A DNA stretch of 9,122 nt. Source: DASSWB01 sp035705495 (GTDB taxonomy: Bacteria; Bacteroidota; Bacteroidia; Flavobacteriales; Flavobacteriaceae). Positions 6,466 to 9,122 of the stretch are shown here, piece after piece. A program made the position numbers and the translations under genes. Under the pieces are notes generated by a model. The model was not told the origin of the DNA and did not search any database. It was given only the letters and a program-made list of their open reading frames with translations. Every line of letters begins with the position of its first letter. Position 1 is the first letter of the stretch. Location: NCBI GenBank assembly GCA_035705495.1, contig DASSWB010000124.1, positions 1-9,122 of the forward strand, read 5' to 3'.

Positions 6466-6684
6466 ATGATGAAGCAAATTTTACTCGTAGGTCTTGGTGG
6501 CGGACTTGGTAGTATTTTACGCTATTTGACTTCTATACTGACAGCAAAATATTACGCAAATTCCTTTCCTCTTGCGACATTTGCGGTCAATATTATAGGT
6601 TGTTTTCTAATCGGACTTTTAATCGGGCTGCTTGGACAAAACACTCAAGTGAATCAAAATTTAAAATTTATTCCACTAAATTAA
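6466..6684 (+). pseudogene. crcB: Truncated CrcB/FluC fluoride channel gene
   Basis: CrcB (FluC) is a small dual-topology membrane channel that lets fluoride out of the cell; family members are about 120-130 residues with four helices. Here 72 residues remain. GGGLGSILRY (12-20) is the family's GGxxGAxxRY start, and TFAVNIIGCF carries the conserved pore-region asparagine N42. After about residue 65 the homology stops and the frame ends, so TM3 with its break and phenylalanine box, and TM4, are missing. I took ATG 6466, next to the A-rich leader; a second ATG follows at 6469. A longer in-frame start at 6382 would overlap the promoter. It is very likely non-functional. A second, diverged piece of crcB lies 110 bases downstream. 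Confidence 0.82.
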
Positions 6685-6726
6685 CCTTCATCATTTGGTT
6701 CTACCCATTATTTCTGTTGGAAAAGA

Positions 6727-6767
6727 TTTTAATCGGACTACTTGGCCAAAACATTCAGGCGAATCAA
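6727..6767 (+). repeat. Diverged second copy of a 41-base crcB segment
   Basis: Bases 6727-6767 repeat 6617-6657 with 35 of 41 identities at an offset of exactly 110. Read in frame they give LIGLLGQNIQANQ against LIGLLGQNTQVNQ in the upstream copy. Four of six differences are silent third-position changes, which implies that both copies evolved as coding sequence, so this is the remnant of a separate crcB allele. The flanks are not clearly related, and no intact reading frame continues from it. Confidence 0.7.
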
Positions 6768-6825
6768 TCCTTGGGATATAAAAACCAAAGGCCTTTGTCA
6801 GTTTGGGTAATATAGCGAGGTAGTA

Positions 6826-6887
6826 AGCATTCAAAATAGCATTCCAATATGTTAAACTTCTTCGTAACCCGTTCGTAACTACCGAAC
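6826..6887. repeat. Phased short repeats upstream of the HTH gene
   Basis: AGCATTC occurs at 6826-6832 and 6838-6844 (12 bases apart) and TTCGTAAC at 6861-6868 and 6872-6879 (11 bases apart). GTTCG at 6871-6875 also forms an inverted repeat with CGAAC at 6883-6887. Spacing near one helical turn fits protein-binding sites. They lie in the 310-base gap between the crcB remnant and the HTH gene, just upstream of a promoter-like CAGCTTTG (6907-6914). The binding protein is unknown; RteC or the HTH protein are candidates by context only. Confidence 0.4.
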
Positions 6888-6906
6888 AAAACCTTTCAAA
6901 CATCCC

Positions 6907-6914
6907 CAGCTTTG
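6907..6914 (+). promoter_or_regulatory. Weak -7-like element for the HTH gene
   Basis: CAGCTTTG differs from TAnnTTTG at one defined position, and no TTTG lies at -33. A promoter lacking a good -33 element and preceded by repeats could depend on an activator. Transcription would start near 6921 and include the hairpin at 6941-6973. Confidence 0.3.
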
Positions 6915-6940
6915 TAGAACGAATGTCAAATCAATGCAAA

Positions 6941-6980
6941 GAAGCTGCGTTGTGCTTAAACCTTCGCGGCTTCTTTCTTT
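6941..6980 (+). terminator. Strong hairpin with T-rich tail in the HTH gene leader
   Basis: GAAGCTGCG (6941-6949) pairs with CGCGGCTTC (6965-6973) over nine positions with one wobble pair and a 15-base loop, followed by TTTCTTT. It resembles an intrinsic terminator but sits only 14 bases before the HTH ATG. It may end transcription from the cargo genes, or attenuate or protect the downstream operon. Confidence 0.55.
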
Positions 6981-6994
6981 AAAACCGTTTTACA

Positions 6995-7273
6995 ATGCCA
7001 ACATCCATCATTACCACAGACGATTTGCGCGATTTTAAATTGGAACTTATCGAAGAATTCAAAGCAATTTTGCACAAGAAACCACAAAACAATCAAAAGC
7101 GATATTTAAAATCTGCCGAGGTTATGGAACTGCTTCAAATTAGCCCCGGCACCCTTCAAAACCTAAGGATTAACGGCACCTTGCCTTATTCCAAAATAGG
7201 CGGCATCATTCTTTACGACAAAGATGAAATTCAGAAAATATTGCAAGAAAACCGGATAGACAACTCTCGATAA
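6995..7273 (+). CDS. Excisionase/MerR-like helix-turn-helix protein
   Basis: This is a 92-residue DNA-binding protein. The N-terminal part (residues 8-27) is a charged helix. The C-terminal half is an HTH_17/excisionase-like winged helix: RYLKSAEVMELLQISPGTL (from about residue 36) is the helix-turn-helix, followed by NLRINGTLPYSKIGGIILYDKDEIQKIL, the wing and last helix. Such proteins are common in Bacteroidota mobile elements, where they act as excision factors or local regulators. The leader holds a hairpin, and the next gene begins 10 bases after the stop, so it is probably the first gene of a replication unit. Which DNA it binds cannot be seen; the phased repeats upstream are candidates. 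Confidence 0.82.
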   Translation: MPTSIITTDDLRDFKLELIEEFKAILHKKPQNNQKRYLKSAEVMELLQISPGTLQNLRINGTLPYSKIGGIILYDKDEIQKILQENRIDNSR

Positions 7274-7283
7274 ATAGAGTGTT

Positions 7284-7949
7284 ATGGCCGAGGTAAATTA
7301 CATCCTTCATCTGAACGCAGTATTCCAACAGTTTCACAAAGACATCAGGTTAAACCCCACGCATATCAGTTTGTATATGGCACTTTTCCAATATTGGAAC
7401 CAATATCGCTTTCCCGAACATTTTCAAATCAACCGGGAAGAAATTATGAAGCTGGCCAAGATTGGTTCCAAAAGCACCTACCACCGCAACCTGAAAGACC
7501 TGACCAACTGGAACTATATTGTTTATATGCCGTCGCACAATCCGTTCAAAGGCTCGAAAGTGAAGTTGCTCAAATTCGGGACAAGTGGTGGACAAGCTGT
7601 GTACCAAGCAATCCCAAATTCAGGACAAGCAGTGGGACGTACTAATAAACATATAACAAACAAAAAAAACAAAACTAAAGGGCAAAAGCCAAAAAATGAA
7701 AATGAAGCGGTGCATTTTTTTTTAAAGAACAAATGGCCCGCAACAGAGGGACAAAAATTTTATAACCATTACCAAGCCATCGGCTGGAAAGTGGGCGGCA
7801 AAACACAGATGGAAGACTGGCAAGCTTCCGCAAAAAACTGGATGCTTAAATATCGGGAAATCCTCAAATCAAAACCGAACAGGCCGCCGTATCAAAATGA
7901 AGACAACCTGCATACCGACCGCCATAAAGATTACAACGAACCGCTATGA
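7284..7949 (+). CDS. Winged-helix replication-initiator-like protein
   Basis: This 221-residue soluble protein has two parts. Residues 1-100 look like a winged-helix domain, with an N-terminal helical block (NPTHISLYMALFQYWNQYRF) and a recognition helix around GSKSTYHRNLKDLTNWNYIVY. A lysine-rich linker at about residues 122-138 (including KKNKTKG) follows. Residues 142-194 hold the block AVHFFLKNKWP, KFYNHYQAIGWKVGG and DWQASAKNWML, which I recall from phage-type and DnaD-like replication initiation or helicase-loading proteins. Its stop codon overlaps the start of the DnaC-like ATPase by four bases (ATGA), giving an initiator plus loader pair of the usual kind. The function is inferred from this pairing; annotations as 'transcriptional regulator' also exist for such proteins. 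Confidence 0.72.
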   Translation: MAEVNYILHLNAVFQQFHKDIRLNPTHISLYMALFQYWNQYRFPEHFQINREEIMKLAKIGSKSTYHRNLKDLTNWNYIVYMPSHNPFKGSKVKLLKFGTSGGQAVYQAIPNSGQAVGRTNKHITNKKNKTKGQKPKNENEAVHFFLKNKWPATEGQKFYNHYQAIGWKVGGKTQMEDWQASAKNWMLKYREILKSKPNRPPYQNEDNLHTDRHKDYNEPL

Positions 7950-8659
7950 AAACAATCCGGACAGAATTCAACCAACAGAACCCTGGCATCCTTATCCTAG
8001 GTGGTATGCAATACGAAGTCGGCAAGCTGGATAAGGATTATTTGCTTTACGATTTTCCCCAAATTTGCCGTTTTCTCAATGCTCGGGGAAAGCTGCTGTT
8101 TGGAAAGCAATTTAAAATTCATAAAGAAGATTACAACCTCATCCTGAAACTCACCAGTTATTTTATATACGATAAAGATTCCTGCCGTAAATACGGCATC
8201 GACCTCGACAAAGGCATTTTACTTTCTGGGCCAGTGGGTTGTGGCAAAACCAGTTTAATGCGACTGTTACAGCATTTAGTGCCGCACAAAAAACACCATC
8301 AATATACCGTGTTGCCCACCCGGAACATTGTTTTTGGTTTCAACAATTTGGGCTACAAAACCATAGAAGATTACACGGATAGAAAACCCTACTGCTTTGA
8401 CGATTTGGGCGTAGAACCCATAGGCCGCCATTATGGGAAAGATTGTAACGTAATGGGCGAAATCCTGATAAGCCGGTATGAGCAATTCCCGCGTAGGCGG
8501 GAATCTTTCCATCCCTTACGGGATGGTCTAACCCATATCACCACCAACCTTAACGCCCAAGAACTCGAAAACCGTTACGGCGAACGGGTAAGAAGCCGGA
8601 TGCGGGAAATGTTCAATTTGATTTCTTTCAATATGGATTCAAAAGACAAAAGAAGTTGA
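7946..8659 (+). CDS. DnaC-like AAA+ ATPase with an inserted palindrome
   Basis: This 237-residue AAA+ ATPase is similar to helicase loaders of the DnaC/IstB type. Walker A is G95-PVGCGKTS (K101, T102), Walker B is CFDDLG with D152-D153, sensor 1 is T199-T-N201, and the arginine-rich GERVRSRMREMF (from 212) fits the box VII/arginine finger. It probably loads a replicative helicase together with the initiator-like protein encoded just before it. Between ISRYEQ and GLTHITTN the protein carries about 14 residues (181-194, FPRRRESFHPLRDG) encoded by two adjacent perfect hairpins. I expect relatives to have a shorter loop here. The insertion keeps the frame and precedes sensor 1, so the protein may still be functional. 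No IS21-type transposase gene is nearby, which argues against IstB. Confidence 0.85.
   Translation: MKTIRTEFNQQNPGILILGGMQYEVGKLDKDYLLYDFPQICRFLNARGKLLFGKQFKIHKEDYNLILKLTSYFIYDKDSCRKYGIDLDKGILLSGPVGCGKTSLMRLLQHLVPHKKHHQYTVLPTRNIVFGFNNLGYKTIEDYTDRKPYCFDDLGVEPIGRHYGKDCNVMGEILISRYEQFPRRRESFHPLRDGLTHITTNLNAQELENRYGERVRSRMREMFNLISFNMDSKDKRS
8485..8526. repeat. REP-like double hairpin inside the ATPase gene
   Basis: ATTCCCGC (8485-8492), loop GTAG, GCGGGAAT (8497-8504) is a perfect 8-bp stem. After CTTT comes CCATCCC (8509-8515), loop TTAC, GGGATGG (8520-8526), a perfect 7-bp stem. The whole is 42 bases, exactly 14 codons, and is translated in frame. The GTAG loop and GC-rich twin-stem form resemble REP-type dispersed palindromes. 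Insertion, rather than native sequence, is inferred from the protein family. Confidence 0.72.
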
Positions 8660-8704
8660 ACATTCACGAGCACTATTAAAAATAAAAATGACGCGAGCTA
8701 AATG

Positions 8705-8768
8705 TTTAATTTGTTGGCATTTGATACCGAGAGTAAAGACAAGAGAATATGAGATATTACAAATTAAA
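8705..8768. repeat. Perfect 10-bp inverted repeat
   Basis: TTTAATTTGT at 8705-8714 is the exact reverse complement of ACAAATTAAA at 8759-8768, with a 44-base spacer. The arms are AT-only apart from one pair, so it could form a cruciform or a paired binding site. Confidence 0.5.
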
Positions 8769-8814
8769 TTGAAAGAAATTAGGCCCCACCTTCGGCATTT
8801 GCTCTTTCCCTCGT

Positions 8815-8845
8815 TCGCTCCTTCCGTCGCTCACTCGCTCATTCC
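8815..8845. repeat. 11-base direct repeats 20 bases apart
   Basis: TCGCTCCTTCC (8815-8825) and TCGCTCATTCC (8835-8845) differ at one base. A third TCGCTC lies between them at 8827-8832. They are inside a CT-rich stretch of strong strand asymmetry. CCTTCGG also occurs twice around them, at 8789-8795 and 8852-8858. Confidence 0.5.
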
Positions 8846-8953
8846 CAAACGCCTTCGGTTCCCCACGGCAAAAGCCAGAATTTTCGATAAGCACAAATAA
8901 AGGTTCATTGAAAACAACAGGAATCAAAAATTCCGGCACTTGCCTTTGCGTAC

Positions 8954-9033
8954 ACCTTTGTTTTCAAAAAACATTTGTGCAATAAAGAAACCCTCATCAA
9001 AAACCTTCGTTTTCAAAAGAACCCTCACTCAAA
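8954..9033. repeat. Two imperfect repeat units with TTTTCAAAA and AACCCTCA
   Basis: ACCTTTGTTTTCAAAA (8954-8969) recurs as ACCTTCGTTTTCAAAA (9003-9018) with one mismatch. AACCCTCATCAAA (8989-9001) recurs as AACCCTCACTCAAA (9020-9033) with one inserted base. The units are in the same order but the first has about 18 more bases between the two boxes. Confidence 0.5.
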
Positions 9034-9095
9034 GTTGAACCATTCGTGAGCAGGTAAAGCGGTCTCGCTTCTCGGTCGTCGGCAAAAAAACGCGC

Positions 9096-9117
9096 CAGGC
9101 CGCAAAGCCTGTTTTTT
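9096..9117 (+). terminator. Intrinsic-terminator-like hairpin
   Basis: CAGGC (9096-9100), loop CGCAAA, GCCTG (9107-9111) is followed by six T residues. Seven A residues at 9084-9090 lie upstream on the other arm, so it could also act on the opposite strand. It may end a transcript from the replication unit or belong to a mobilisation site. Confidence 0.5.
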
Positions 9118-9122
9118 GAAGC

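Larger units (their letters stand above)
8654..9052. repeat. Imperfect 19/20-base direct repeat flanking the non-coding region
   Basis: AGTTGAACATTCACGAGCA at 8654-8672 recurs as AGTTGAACCATTCGTGAGCA at 9033-9052, with one extra base and two mismatches. The first copy overlaps the end of the ATPase gene. The pair brackets about 360 bases of non-coding sequence and could be sites for one DNA-binding protein or a duplication scar. Confidence 0.5.
8660..9122. other. Repeat-rich non-coding region, candidate oriT or control region
   Basis: No convincing gene is present; the short open frames on either strand look like no protein I know and cross repeats. The left part (8660-8780) is AT-rich and holds a 10-bp inverted repeat. 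The middle (8781-8880) is unusually GC- and pyrimidine-rich with repeated TCGCTC. The right part has two tandem-like repeats and a terminator-like hairpin. In Bacteroidota conjugative elements such a region between small replication genes and mobilisation genes often contains the transfer origin. No relaxase is in the window, so this is inference by position and structure. Confidence 0.35.

Noticed and set aside
6600..6815. Open frame of 71 codons over the crcB remnant as a real gene
   Set aside because: It is out of frame with crcB in its first half and only picks up the second crcB fragment by chance; treated as a scar.
7394..7645. Open frame overlapping the initiator-like gene
   Set aside because: It is a frame-shifted shadow within a well-supported coding region.
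7946..8659. IstB transposition helper of an IS21 element
   Set aside because: There is no IstA transposase or terminal repeat nearby, and the gene is coupled by a 4-base overlap to an initiator-like gene.
8688..8900. Open frame of 70 codons on the + strand after the ATPase gene
   Set aside because: It resembles no protein I know, crosses the inverted repeat and the pyrimidine-rich repeats, and its composition follows the repeats rather than a codon pattern.
8757..8939. Open frame of 60 codons on the - strand
   Set aside because: Its charged middle comes from the TCGCTC-type repeats read in reverse; there is no promoter, no family resemblance, and every other gene is on the + strand.
8815..9033. 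CRISPR array
   Set aside because: Repeats are few, imperfect and of irregular spacing, with no cas genes.

Overview
The window looks like part of an integrative/conjugative element (or a plasmid derived from one) of a Bacteroidota member, most likely a flavobacterium. The grounds are an RteC-type regulator (a family tied to Bacteroidota conjugative transposons of the CTnDOT type), Bacteroidota-style promoter elements (TAnnTTTG at -7, in one place with TTTG at -33), A-rich leaders without strong Shine-Dalgarno sequences, low G+C, and small replication/DNA-binding genes typical of such elements. No transposase, integrase, rRNA, tRNA or CRISPR array is visible.

Layout, all genes on the + strand. 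(1) 2-1401: the 3' end of a cation diffusion facilitator (CDF), cut by the window edge, overlapping an rteC gene. (2) 1469-3187: a tight three-gene unit of a small lipoprotein, a DUF2231-type four-helix membrane protein and a complete CDF transporter, probably a metal-efflux unit. (3) 3240-6375: an arsenic operon behind a promoter and a palindromic ArsR-type operator. Its order is arsR, a DUF6428-like cysteine-rich protein, a calcineurin-like metallophosphoesterase, a GcvH-like lipoyl-carrier protein and an ACR3 arsenite efflux permease, with gaps of 8-46 bases. (4) 6381-6994: a good promoter driving a crcB/fluC fluoride-channel gene truncated after two of four helices, then a diverged second copy of a 41-base crcB stretch, then an intergenic region with short helically phased repeats and a strong hairpin. 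(5) 6995-8659: a MerR/excisionase-like HTH protein, a winged-helix replication-initiator-like protein and a DnaC-like AAA+ ATPase, the last two overlapping by 4 bases. The ATPase gene carries an in-frame, translated double-hairpin (REP-like) element. (6) 8660-9122: about 460 bases with no convincing gene but dense direct and inverted repeats and a terminator-like hairpin, plausibly a transfer-origin or mobilisation control region.

Functionally, metal and metalloid resistance cargo sits between the element's regulator (rteC) and its replication/mobilisation module. The most interesting point is the arsenic operon. A lipoylatable H-protein, whose reduced cofactor is a vicinal dithiol and a classic As(III) ligand, lies directly before the arsenite permease. 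A phosphoesterase is in the same unit, and two consecutive proteins (ArsR and DUF6428-like) both end in Cys-Cys. This suggests a thiol-relay type of arsenic handling that I do not recognise as described; that part is inference.
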